In this document: positions 1 to 5,654 of the stretch, one piece after another
Layout of the letters: the number at the start of each line of letters is the position of its first letter
How positions within the stretch are numbered: position 1 is the stretch's first letter
Source: Calditrichia bacterium
Lineage (GTDB): Bacteria; Calditrichota; Calditrichia; RBG-13-44-9
DNA length: 7,176 nucleotides
Direction of reading: 5' to 3'
Assembly (NCBI GenBank): GCA_026991005.1
Contig: JALXCH010000101.1
Coordinates: forward strand, 1-7,176
Program-made: the position numbers and the translations under genes
The notes under the pieces: model-generated
Told to the model about the DNA's origin: nothing
The model's input: the letters and a program-made list of their open reading frames with translations, nothing else
Database searches by the model: none

Positions 1-2
1 AA

Positions 3-353
3 CTGGGCACCTATCTGCGTTTTCTCATCACCGCCCTGTTAATGCTCATCCTGGTGTTGCTTCTCGGCGATCTGCCCGCCATTCACCAGGTAAGCCAGAA
101 ACAGGCGCTGGTATTTCTTATCATTGCCTTTAGCACCGGTGGCCCGGCCATATTTTTGTACTATTATGGTTTGAAGCAGATTACCGCCTCGGTATCGACC
201 ATCTGTGAATTGGCTTTCCCGTTTACCGCCATTATGTTGGAATATCTGGTACACGGCAAACTGCTGGATGCCGTGCAATGGATTGGAGCCGGAATGCTCA
301 TTGCGGGTATCCTGCGCATTAGCCGAATCCAGATACAAAAGATGAACGAATAA
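3..353 (+). CDS. EamA/DMT-family transporter, C-terminal part (5' end outside window)
   Basis: This is the last ~116 residues of a multi-pass inner-membrane protein of the drug/metabolite transporter superfamily (EamA family), probably an exporter or permease of small metabolites; the substrate cannot be told. The reading frame is open from base 3 and runs to TAA at 351-353. Several hydrophobic helices are visible: residues around LLMLILVLLLGDLP, ALVFLIIAFSTGGPAIFLYYYGL, a stretch around TICELAFPFTAIMLEYL, and WIGAGMLIAGILRI. The penultimate helix with an acidic residue and proline (CELAFPFTAIMLEYLVHGK), followed by a final G-rich helix and a short basic tail, is the typical end of EamA repeat 2. 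No start is visible because the gene begins upstream of the window. The next gene is convergent, so this is the last gene of its transcript. I am confident of the superfamily, not of the function. Confidence 0.8.
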   Translation: MGTYLRFLITALLMLILVLLLGDLPAIHQVSQKQALVFLIIAFSTGGPAIFLYYYGLKQITASVSTICELAFPFTAIMLEYLVHGKLLDAVQWIGAGMLIAGILRISRIQIQKMNE

Positions 354-750
354 AAACCTTTTGTTACGATTTGCCATTTGCCCGCTAATTCGTCAGGGAG
401 AGATCCTTTCTCAGGAGCTTGTGGAGATTTCCTGATTTGAGTTTCCATGGATTTTTAATTTTCTCCGGATGCGCAAACGAATTGGGAGAACCGAAATTTT
501 TTAATTCCCAACGGCAATAAGCTCTCTTATGGAAAAAGTAAATCCTTCCGGTTTCTCATTCAAGATTCTCTACGATAAGATTAGAGCATCCGCCTGCAAG
601 AAATTAAATGGAGTTGTTTAACTCAGTGTATTTTCTTTCCAGAAAGCGGGAATAAGACCCCGATACGGATAACAGAGATAGCTCAAACGGCAATTAACAT
701 TTCATTCACATTTTCAAGAATATTCCTTTGAGGGAAGAAAAGATTTTAGT
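354..750. other. 397-base non-coding gap between convergent genes
   Basis: I find no convincing gene, tRNA, or mobile-element end here. The longest ATG frame on the + strand (529-621, 30 codons) lacks a Shine-Dalgarno sequence and resembles nothing I know. Two weak inverted repeats are present: TCAGGA at 411-416 with TCCTGA at 430-435, and TTGGGA at 482-487 with TCCCAA at 506-511. Neither has the compact GC-rich stem followed by a T-run of a clear intrinsic terminator, though either could help end the two converging transcripts. The stretch is more AT-rich than the flanking genes. Confidence 0.6.
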
Positions 751-1266
751 TTATATCCGGGACCGAAACAACTGTTTCAGACAATTGGGACGGAAATTAA
801 AAAACGGAACGCGCTGGCGGTATTTCTGATACTCCGCACCAAATTTTTTAACCGCCTCCGGTTCTTCCAGGAAACGAATCATGAGTATCATTAGTAAGGC
901 TTCCAACGGCCAGATGCAGAGGGTGAAACAGGGAGAGCCAACAATAAGCGCTATGGAGAGCGGGAAGAAGAGCAGTCCCAGATGCATGGGATGGCGCATG
1001 CAGCCATAAACGCCCCGGGTAACCAGCCGATTGGTTTGCAAGCGGGGGAGGTTTCCTTCCCGACCGTAACGAGCCAGCACCCTTCCGGTGTTGCGGGAGA
1101 TGCGCATCACCAGTCGGAGTAAGACCACTCCCGCCACAGCACTCACGACATGAAAAAAAGGATTGAAGAAAGTTTTGGAGAACCAGCGAAGGTCTAACCG
1201 GATACCTACAATGGCTCCTCCCACCAGAAAAAGTATCCAGATAAATATGCGAAAGAAATTGCTCAT
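751..1266 (-). CDS. Isoprenylcysteine carboxyl methyltransferase-like (ICMT/PEMT fold) membrane methyltransferase
   Basis: This 171-residue integral membrane protein belongs to the ICMT/phospholipid methyltransferase-like family, which uses S-adenosylmethionine to methylate lipidic or membrane-associated substrates. In bacteria the substrate is mostly unknown. Four hydrophobic segments are visible (about residues 5-22, 36-54, 96-111 and 114-131). The family signature is present in the C-terminal half: RGVYGCMRHPMHLG (RHP at 91-93), then EEP at 134-136, then FGAEYQKYRQRVPFF (142-156). The RHP and glutamate/Y..Y elements form the cofactor pocket in characterised relatives. The ATG at 1266 is preceded by GGAG at 1278-1281, 11 bases away. 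The gene starts 19 bases after the arginine deiminase stop on the same strand, so the two are probably co-transcribed, although no metabolic link between them is obvious. The alternative is another member of the broad NnrU/DUF1295-like group. Family confidence is good; substrate is unknown. Confidence 0.8.
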   Translation of the reverse strand: MSNFFRIFIWILFLVGGAIVGIRLDLRWFSKTFFNPFFHVVSAVAGVVLLRLVMRISRNTGRVLARYGREGNLPRLQTNRLVTRGVYGCMRHPMHLGLLFFPLSIALIVGSPCFTLCIWPLEALLMILMIRFLEEPEAVKKFGAEYQKYRQRVPFFNFRPNCLKQLFRSRI

Positions 1267-1285
1267 CGCTCATCCATCTCCGCAA

Positions 1286-2545
1286 TTAATCCAGAGGTTT
1301 TCGGCGCAGGGGCATGGTCATGCACCGGCAGCCACCACCTCCCCGTGCCAGCTCGGAACCTTCGATGGTAATGGCATAGCGCGTATAATCTGCGGGATCG
1401 ATTTTCCCCTCCAGAATCTCCCGCGCCGGTAAAATCTCGAATCCATGTTGATTGAGCGCTTCCAGCGTGTACACATTCCGTCCGTAACCCAGTACTTTAC
1501 CGGGACCAACCGCAAAAAAATTGGCACCGCTGTGCCATTGTTCCCTCTCCTGAATCCATTCATCATTATCTCCACCGCAACGGACGTAGTCTAATTCCAT
1601 CCCCAGCTTTTTCAATGCCTCCAGTAAATTTTTCTCTTCCCGGATGCTTTCTACTTCACCATTGTTCACCGAAATGTGAATCGTTCGATATCGATTGGGA
1701 TCCATAATAAGCGGTTCGTAAATCAGGCAGGTGTGCAGGTCTAAAAATGTGAAAACCATATCCAGATGAATAAACGATTCCGGCTCAAGCGGCAGCTCCT
1801 GCACCAGCACATGGGTTTGTAAGCCGTGTTCTTTTAATCGTTCCAGAATAAAATCCACTCCCCGGGTAGTGGTCCGCGCTCCGATCCCAATCAGCAATAC
1901 ATCTTCGCGTGCAATTAAAATATCGCCTCCTTCAATAGTGGTACCCGGATAATAATCCGGAAAATTGACCGGATTGTAAGTTGTGGTGGAAAACAGTGGA
2001 TGGAAATCGAAAATGGCTTCCATAATGATGGCTTCGCGCTCGCGAACCTGGCTGGCCATGCGGGCAATTAATACCTGATCCAAAATAGCGATGGATGAAT
2101 CGCGCATGAAAAAGAAATTGTGCAGGGGTTGCAGGGCGTACCGTTCTCCGCTCATAAAACGGGTTAAGGTATCCTTTTTTAATGGCACCCCTTCAATTAA
2201 TAAAGTAGCCAGTTCTGCCGAGGGAAAATTGAGAAGCTCCTGCGCCACACACTCCATTTCTTCATTACGGCAAATACTAAAGATTAACCGTTCGCGGGCG
2301 GTTTTATTCTCCAGAATATCCTGAAGTAAATCTTTCACTTCCAGGGTCCGGGTTAACTGGCTCAGAACGCCTTTAAACTGAGCGTACTCCTGTTGCACAA
2401 TATTCAGGTTCAGGATGTCGCTATACAGGGCTCGTTCCGCATTGCGCGGGGTCATATTTTCCACTTCCTGTCCCGGTGTATGTAACAATACCGCTTCCAA
2501 TTCTCCCACCTCAGAACGAATGTCAATTTCAATTTTATCTTTCAT
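1286..2545 (-). CDS. arcA: Arginine deiminase (EC 3.5.3.6)
   Basis: This 419-residue cytoplasmic enzyme hydrolyses L-arginine to L-citrulline and ammonia, the first step of the arginine deiminase pathway, which yields ATP through ornithine carbamoyltransferase and carbamate kinase. The length is typical. The guanidino-group modifying signatures are all present: N-terminal SEVGELEAVLLHTPGQE (11-27), HNFFFMRDSS (142-151, substrate-binding Asp149), EGGD (205-208, Glu205), HLDMVFT (260-266, catalytic His260 and Asp262), and the C-terminal GGGGCRCMTMP (402-412), in which Cys408 aligns with the nucleophile. An extra cysteine (406) sits where this motif normally has proline. The ATG at 2545 has an AAGGA Shine-Dalgarno sequence 9 bases upstream. 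No arcB, arcC or arginine/ornithine antiporter gene lies in the window, so the rest of the pathway, if present, is elsewhere. Peptidyl-arginine deiminase or agmatine deiminase is unlikely given the motif set and length. Confidence 0.95.
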   Translation of the reverse strand: MKDKIEIDIRSEVGELEAVLLHTPGQEVENMTPRNAERALYSDILNLNIVQQEYAQFKGVLSQLTRTLEVKDLLQDILENKTARERLIFSICRNEEMECVAQELLNFPSAELATLLIEGVPLKKDTLTRFMSGERYALQPLHNFFFMRDSSIAILDQVLIARMASQVREREAIIMEAIFDFHPLFSTTTYNPVNFPDYYPGTTIEGGDILIAREDVLLIGIGARTTTRGVDFILERLKEHGLQTHVLVQELPLEPESFIHLDMVFTFLDLHTCLIYEPLIMDPNRYRTIHISVNNGEVESIREEKNLLEALKKLGMELDYVRCGGDNDEWIQEREQWHSGANFFAVGPGKVLGYGRNVYTLEALNQHGFEILPAREILEGKIDPADYTRYAITIEGSELARGGGGCRCMTMPLRRKPLD

Positions 2546-2552
2546 GAAACAG

Positions 2553-2558
2553 TTCCTT
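2553..2558 (-). promoter_or_regulatory. Ribosome binding site of arcA
   Basis: On the minus strand an A-rich AAAAGGAAC stretch places the GG (2555-2556) 9 bases before the ATG at 2545-2543. This is good spacing and supports that start. Confidence 0.6.
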
Positions 2559-2590
2559 TTCCATCACTTTTCCCCAAATCTTTATGGCAA

Positions 2591-2620
2591 AATATAACCA
2601 AATAATCCTTACACTGTTAA
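2591..2620 (-). promoter_or_regulatory. Putative sigma-70-type promoter of arcA and the methyltransferase gene
   Basis: Read on the minus strand, TTAACA (2620-2615, five of six to TTGACA) is followed after 18 bases by TATATT (2596-2591, five of six to TATAAT). Transcription would start near 2583, giving a leader of about 40 bases before the arcA ATG. A short perfect palindrome, TGTT-A-AACA (2615-2623 on the + strand), overlaps the -35 box and could be part of an operator. This rests on consensus matching only. Confidence 0.45.
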
Positions 2621-2870
2621 ACACTTTCCCGGATTTCCCGCTGCATCAAAAATCTTGATTTCATAGGAGATTTTACCGGGGGAAATGACAGACGAATAGA
2701 TTAAAGCTTCCGGAGAAGCGATCATCAGAAATCATTTTAGAAACCCGCGCATTAAGAGGTAGATGCGTTATCTTTTTTCCTTTTATGTCGAATGCTCATT
2801 CCCATTTTTCCGGAACCAATCCACCGATTCTATTCTCATTTTGAACGAAATCATGAAAATTGTTCCCGAA

Positions 2871-2890
2871 AATCTTATTTTAATAAGATT
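2871..2890. promoter_or_regulatory. Perfect 9-bp inverted repeat, possible operator for the four-gene operon
   Basis: The left arm AATCTTATT (2871-2879) and the right arm AATAAGATT (2882-2890) are exact reverse complements separated by TT. The element lies 75 bases before the ATG of the coiled-coil gene, in the AT-rich region where a promoter is expected. Its right edge touches TTGAGG (2889-2894), a candidate -35 that is rather far (20 bases) from TATATT (2915-2920). The compact symmetrical form fits a dimeric repressor or activator site better than a terminator, because no T-run follows directly and the stem is AT-rich. Confidence 0.5.
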
Positions 2891-2950
2891 GAGGATTTGG
2901 ATTTTTAACAAGAATATATTAAATTCGCTAATTAAAATATTTTGAAATCG

Positions 2951-2957
2951 AAAGGAG
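2951..2957 (+). promoter_or_regulatory. Strong Shine-Dalgarno sequence deciding the start at 2966
   Basis: AAAGGAG ends 8 bases before ATG at 2966. It argues against an upstream in-frame TTG at 2942, which would place this site inside the coding region. Confidence 0.75.
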
Positions 2958-2965
2958 AAAAGATT

Positions 2966-3358
2966 ATGGCTCAAAACGATAGTAGAAACTCTTCCGGCGC
3001 AACTCCTAATTCTATCGATGCCATCCGTAACATCCTATTCGGAGAAAAAGAAAAATATTTTGAAGAACGTTTAAACGCACTACAAAAATTGATTGAAAAT
3101 GTCCAGGCTCAATTAGAAAAGCAAATTTCCGATTTATCCCAACGTCTGGATAAAGAGAAAGAGCAGTTACAGAACTGGATCGAGCAACTCAAGCAGCTTC
3201 AGGAGAAAGCCGGTAAGGAGTTTCAGCAGGAGCTGGAAAAGCTTCGCACAGCCCTGGAAAAACGTCTCGCAGAGCTGGATTATACCAAGTCCGACCGCTT
3301 TACTCTGGGACAACAATTACGCCAATTGGCAGATTTTCTAGAAAAATCATCTGAATAG
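2966..3358 (+). CDS. Coiled-coil protein, first gene of the GTPase/OmpA operon
   Basis: I do not recognise a named function. With the ATG at 2966, chosen for its AAAGGAG ribosome binding site, the protein has 130 residues. It is soluble, with no signal peptide or membrane segment. The first ~15 residues are Asn/Ser-rich and probably disordered. Residues 16-40 (SIDAIRNILFGEKEKYFEERLNALQ) form a small conserved-looking segment containing ILFGEKEKYFEERL. Residues ~28-105 are Glu/Lys/Gln/Leu-rich with heptad spacing, so a long coiled coil is likely. The end (DRFTLGQQLRQLADFLE, 110-126) is a distinct amphipathic helix. The N-terminal segment resembles the start of the next gene's product (LKRLLLQAEQERIQELEERI), suggesting the two share a docking element or assemble through coiled coils. 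The next gene starts within or just after this stop codon, so a role in the same system is likely. An adaptor or scaffold role is inference. Confidence 0.75.
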   Translation: MAQNDSRNSSGATPNSIDAIRNILFGEKEKYFEERLNALQKLIENVQAQLEKQISDLSQRLDKEKEQLQNWIEQLKQLQEKAGKEFQQELEKLRTALEKRLAELDYTKSDRFTLGQQLRQLADFLEKSSE

Positions 3359-3366
3359 TGAACGCT

Positions 3367-5085
3367 ATGGATCCATATCAGGAATTAAAACGGCTGCTGC
3401 TGCAGGCAGAGCAGGAGCGGATTCAGGAGCTGGAAGAACGAATTCGCCAGCTTGAGGAGCAATTAGATGACCGGGATAGACTGATTCACACCATTCATCC
3501 AATTATCTCGGATATCATTTCGCAAAAAGTACGCGATTCGCGCGACGAGATGGCCGATGCTCTGGCACCCGTCATGGGCAAAGCCATCAAGAAACAAATC
3601 TCCGAAGCAAAAGATGAAGTGGTGGATGCGCTCTATCCGGTGATTGGACAAACCATCCGCAAATCCATCGCCGAAGCCATTAAAAAGCTGGTGGCTTCCA
3701 TTAACCAGCAATTGGATCAGGCCCTGAGTCTGAAATCCCTTAAACTTCGGATTAAATCCCTTTTTACCGGTATTCCGTACAAACAACTCATGCTGCGCGA
3801 AGTACTTCCTTTTCGAATCCGGCATATCTATGTGATTCAAAAGGAAAGCGGGTTGCTGATATATCAGCTATCGGATTCTTCGGAGAGCGAAGCGGCCCAT
3901 CAGGAAATGATTGGTGGTATGCTCACCGCCATCCGCGATTTTGCCAGCCAGGCATTTCGAAGCGATTCCCCCCGCGAACTTACCGAAATCTCCTACGAAG
4001 ATTTAACTATCTATCTGGAAGACAGCCGCTATGTGTATTTTGCTTTCGTTTACGAAGGAGTTCCCCCAGAAGATTTCCACGAGCAAACGCATCAGTTAGC
4101 ACATACTATTCACCAGGAATTTCGCGATTTTTTACGCCAGTACCACGGCGAAAAGGACATTCCGGAAAAAATGCATCACCATCTTCAACGGTTCATCGAA
4201 CAATTTGTGGAAGAGAAAACCGAAGCCAGAGAAGAACCGGCTCCAGCCAGATCATTCCGTAAACACTGGAAAATCGCGTTGTACACCGCCATTGCCCTCC
4301 TGCTGCTGGTGGGGATTTGGCAGCTTCCGGGAAAAATCAAACAACACCGCATCCAGCAACAACTGGCGAAACTGAAAACCTCGGAGAGTCTATTAAACAC
4401 TCCCGGACTTCATTTCGAAATTGACGGAGGGACCGTTTACGTAACCGGTAAACTAAAAAATTGGGAAGAGCGGGATCGCTTACAGCAAATGTTGCAAGAT
4501 ATTCCCGGAGTGGATTCCGTAGCGAATCAGGTGAAGGTTCCCCTCACACCGGAATTACTGGAAAAACTGCGGCAACGGTTAATTCAGGAGAATCCGCAGG
4601 AATACGCTCAGTTGCACCTTATTGCCGATGGAGATGTACTGGTGCTGGAAGGACCGGTTGCCAGTCGCCAGGAAGGATACCGGCTGGCACGCAAGCTGGC
4701 ACATCTCAGCGGAGTACCGGTGATATTCAATGCCACCGAACCCGGAATCACCCCTTCCTTATTACAATTTTTACAGGAACACTGCATTCACTTCCCGGAA
4801 CAATCGACGGAGCTTTCCCAAACGGAACGGGAGAAAATATTCCAGATAGCCAGGCGATTACAGTTTGTTCATTACCGGAAACTCCAGGTAGTGGGTTTAA
4901 CCCGAAAACAAGCAGAGAAAAATTCGTTCTTTTCCAGAGCAAATACTCGTGCCAAAACAGTGGCGCTGTTACTCCAGAAATCAGGAATTCCTCAGGAAAA
5001 AATAGAGATTCGTACCGCGAATATTCAAGAAGCAGGAACGGAAATGGGAACAGAACCGTGTGAAGTGATTTTTCGAATCGAATAA
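3367..5085 (+). CDS. Single-TM protein with 23-residue repeats, longin/roadblock-like domain, two BON-like domains and an OmpA-like C-terminus
   Basis: The protein has 572 residues from ATG 3367. A GTG at 3358 overlapping the previous stop (TAGTG) is an alternative start; neither has a clear ribosome binding site, so translation is probably coupled. In order: a charged coiled coil (~1-38); three 23-residue repeats starting at Pro45, Pro68 and Pro91; an alpha/beta domain (~147-260) starting LPFRIRHIYVIQKESGLLIYQ, with a longin/roadblock-like pattern of strands, a long helix and strands; one membrane helix (~303-318); a BON-like domain (~330-391, ending DIPGVDSVANQVKV); a second BON-like domain (~398-457); and an OmpA-like domain (~461-572). 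Charge suggests the N-terminal half is cytoplasmic and the C-terminal half periplasmic. In the OmpA-like part the usual peptidoglycan-contacting Asp after G.T is replaced (VVGLTRKQ), while the RA.TV arginine remains. I recall similar OmpA/BON proteins in other bacteria with this central region. Likely the membrane anchor or sensor of a GTPase system; that role is inference. Confidence 0.8.
   Translation: MDPYQELKRLLLQAEQERIQELEERIRQLEEQLDDRDRLIHTIHPIISDIISQKVRDSRDEMADALAPVMGKAIKKQISEAKDEVVDALYPVIGQTIRKSIAEAIKKLVASINQQLDQALSLKSLKLRIKSLFTGIPYKQLMLREVLPFRIRHIYVIQKESGLLIYQLSDSSESEAAHQEMIGGMLTAIRDFASQAFRSDSPRELTEISYEDLTIYLEDSRYVYFAFVYEGVPPEDFHEQTHQLAHTIHQEFRDFLRQYHGEKDIPEKMHHHLQRFIEQFVEEKTEAREEPAPARSFRKHWKIALYTAIALLLLVGIWQLPGKIKQHRIQQQLAKLKTSESLLNTPGLHFEIDGGTVYVTGKLKNWEERDRLQQMLQDIPGVDSVANQVKVPLTPELLEKLRQRLIQENPQEYAQLHLIADGDVLVLEGPVASRQEGYRLARKLAHLSGVPVIFNATEPGITPSLLQFLQEHCIHFPEQSTELSQTEREKIFQIARRLQFVHYRKLQVVGLTRKQAEKNSFFSRANTRAKTVALLLQKSGIPQEKIEIRTANIQEAGTEMGTEPCEVIFRIE
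3499..3705 (+). repeat. Three tandem 23-residue (69-base) protein repeats
   Basis: Within the large membrane protein, units begin with Pro at exactly 23-residue intervals (codons at 3499, 3568 and 3637). The pattern is P-[IV]-[IM]-[SG]-x-x-I-x-x-x-[IV]-x-[DE/A]-..-[DE/K]-x-[MVL]-[AV]-[DA]-[AS]-[LI]. Examples are PVMGKAIKKQISEAKDEVVD and PVIGQTIRKSIAEAIKKLVA. The repeat is clear in protein but diverged in DNA, so it is an old helical repeat rather than a recent duplication. Confidence 0.75.
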
Positions 5086-5102
5086 GACAATTGAGCAGAC
5101 CA

Positions 5103-5654
5103 ATGGACGAGAGTCAGATTGTGCAGTATCGGAAAAAGATTTGCCTGATTGGCGCTTTTGCTGTGGGCAAAACCAGCCTGGTAGAACGATTCGTTTACAA
5201 TCGTTTCTCCCGGGAGTACTTAACGACGGTGGGTGTGCGGGTTAGTCAGAAGCTGATGCCTCCGGTAGGTCGCATACCCGGCAAAATGGTGCAGTACGAG
5301 TTTTTAATTTGGGATATCGCGGGCATCGAAAAATTCGATGCCATGACGCTGACCTATTTTCGCGGTTCCAGTGGTGCACTGGCGGTTACCGATGTCACCC
5401 GAGTGGAGACTGCCACGCTCCTGGACGATATGATTAAAAAATTTCGGGAAGTTGCTCCCGAAGCTATCCTGGTGTTTGCGGCCAATAAAATTGACCTGAC
5501 TCCTTCGGAGGAATGCCTTACACGCCTGAAGGAGCTGGCTCTTCAGTACGATAGCCCTTATTTAACCACCAGTGCTCTAAACGGAAAAAATGTGGAAGCT
5601 GCCTTCCTGGAATTAGCAAAACAAATTGAACTGCATGAACACCGAACTCACTAA
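5103..5654 (+). CDS. Bacterial Rab/Ras-like small GTPase
   Basis: The protein has 183 residues from ATG 5103. A TTG at 5091 is possible, but neither has a strong ribosome binding site. It is a cytoplasmic molecular switch of the Ras superfamily. All five G motifs are readable: P-loop GAFAVGKTS (17-25); switch I TTVGVRV with the Mg-binding Thr (~42); G3 WDIAGIEKF (70-78); G4 NKID (128-131); and G5 TSAL (156-159). The position equivalent to the catalytic Gln of Ras/Rab (WDTAGQE) is Ile75, so intrinsic hydrolysis is probably slow and may need a partner protein. An unusual ~10-residue Pro/Gly-rich insertion (PPVGRIPGKMV) lies between the first switch and G3. There is no C-terminal cysteine for lipidation. 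The gene lies 17 bases after the longin/BON/OmpA gene and overlaps the next by 20 bases. I recall bacterial GTPases with the same GAFAVGKTSLV P-loop as a widespread family without a settled function. Confidence 0.9.
   Translation: MDESQIVQYRKKICLIGAFAVGKTSLVERFVYNRFSREYLTTVGVRVSQKLMPPVGRIPGKMVQYEFLIWDIAGIEKFDAMTLTYFRGSSGALAVTDVTRVETATLLDDMIKKFREVAPEAILVFAANKIDLTPSEECLTRLKELALQYDSPYLTTSALNGKNVEAAFLELAKQIELHEHRTH

Noticed and set aside
411..435. Inverted repeat TCAGGA/TCCTGA as a terminator of the transporter gene
   Set aside because: The 13-base loop, 6-bp stem and lack of a T-run make it too weak to call.
529..621. 30-codon reading frame in the convergent gap
   Set aside because: There is no ribosome binding site, no recognisable sequence, and its length is expected by chance.
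2631..2644. GG-N10-GC spacing resembling a sigma-54 promoter core before the GTPase operon
   Set aside because: Only the GG and TGCA parts match; the preceding T and the CAC of the -24 element are missing. A GG-N10-GC is expected by chance in a region of this size, and the site is over 300 bases from the first start codon.
2763..2974. Overlapping 60-residue frames on both strands between arcA and the coiled-coil gene
   Set aside because: Both consist of low-complexity Ile/Phe/Asn-rich sequence from an AT-rich region, have no ribosome binding sites, and overlap the promoter region and the palindrome.
4684..4702. TGGCACG within the membrane-protein gene, matching a sigma-54 -24 element
   Set aside because: It is inside a coding region and the position for the -12 GC reads GG, so the second half is absent. 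It encodes ordinary residues of the second BON-like domain.
4461..5063. Long 200-codon frame on the + strand inside the membrane-protein gene
   Set aside because: It lies wholly within the OmpA/BON gene in another frame and has a Gly/Ser/Arg/Thr-rich composition without recognisable domains, while the main frame shows clear BON- and OmpA-like motifs.
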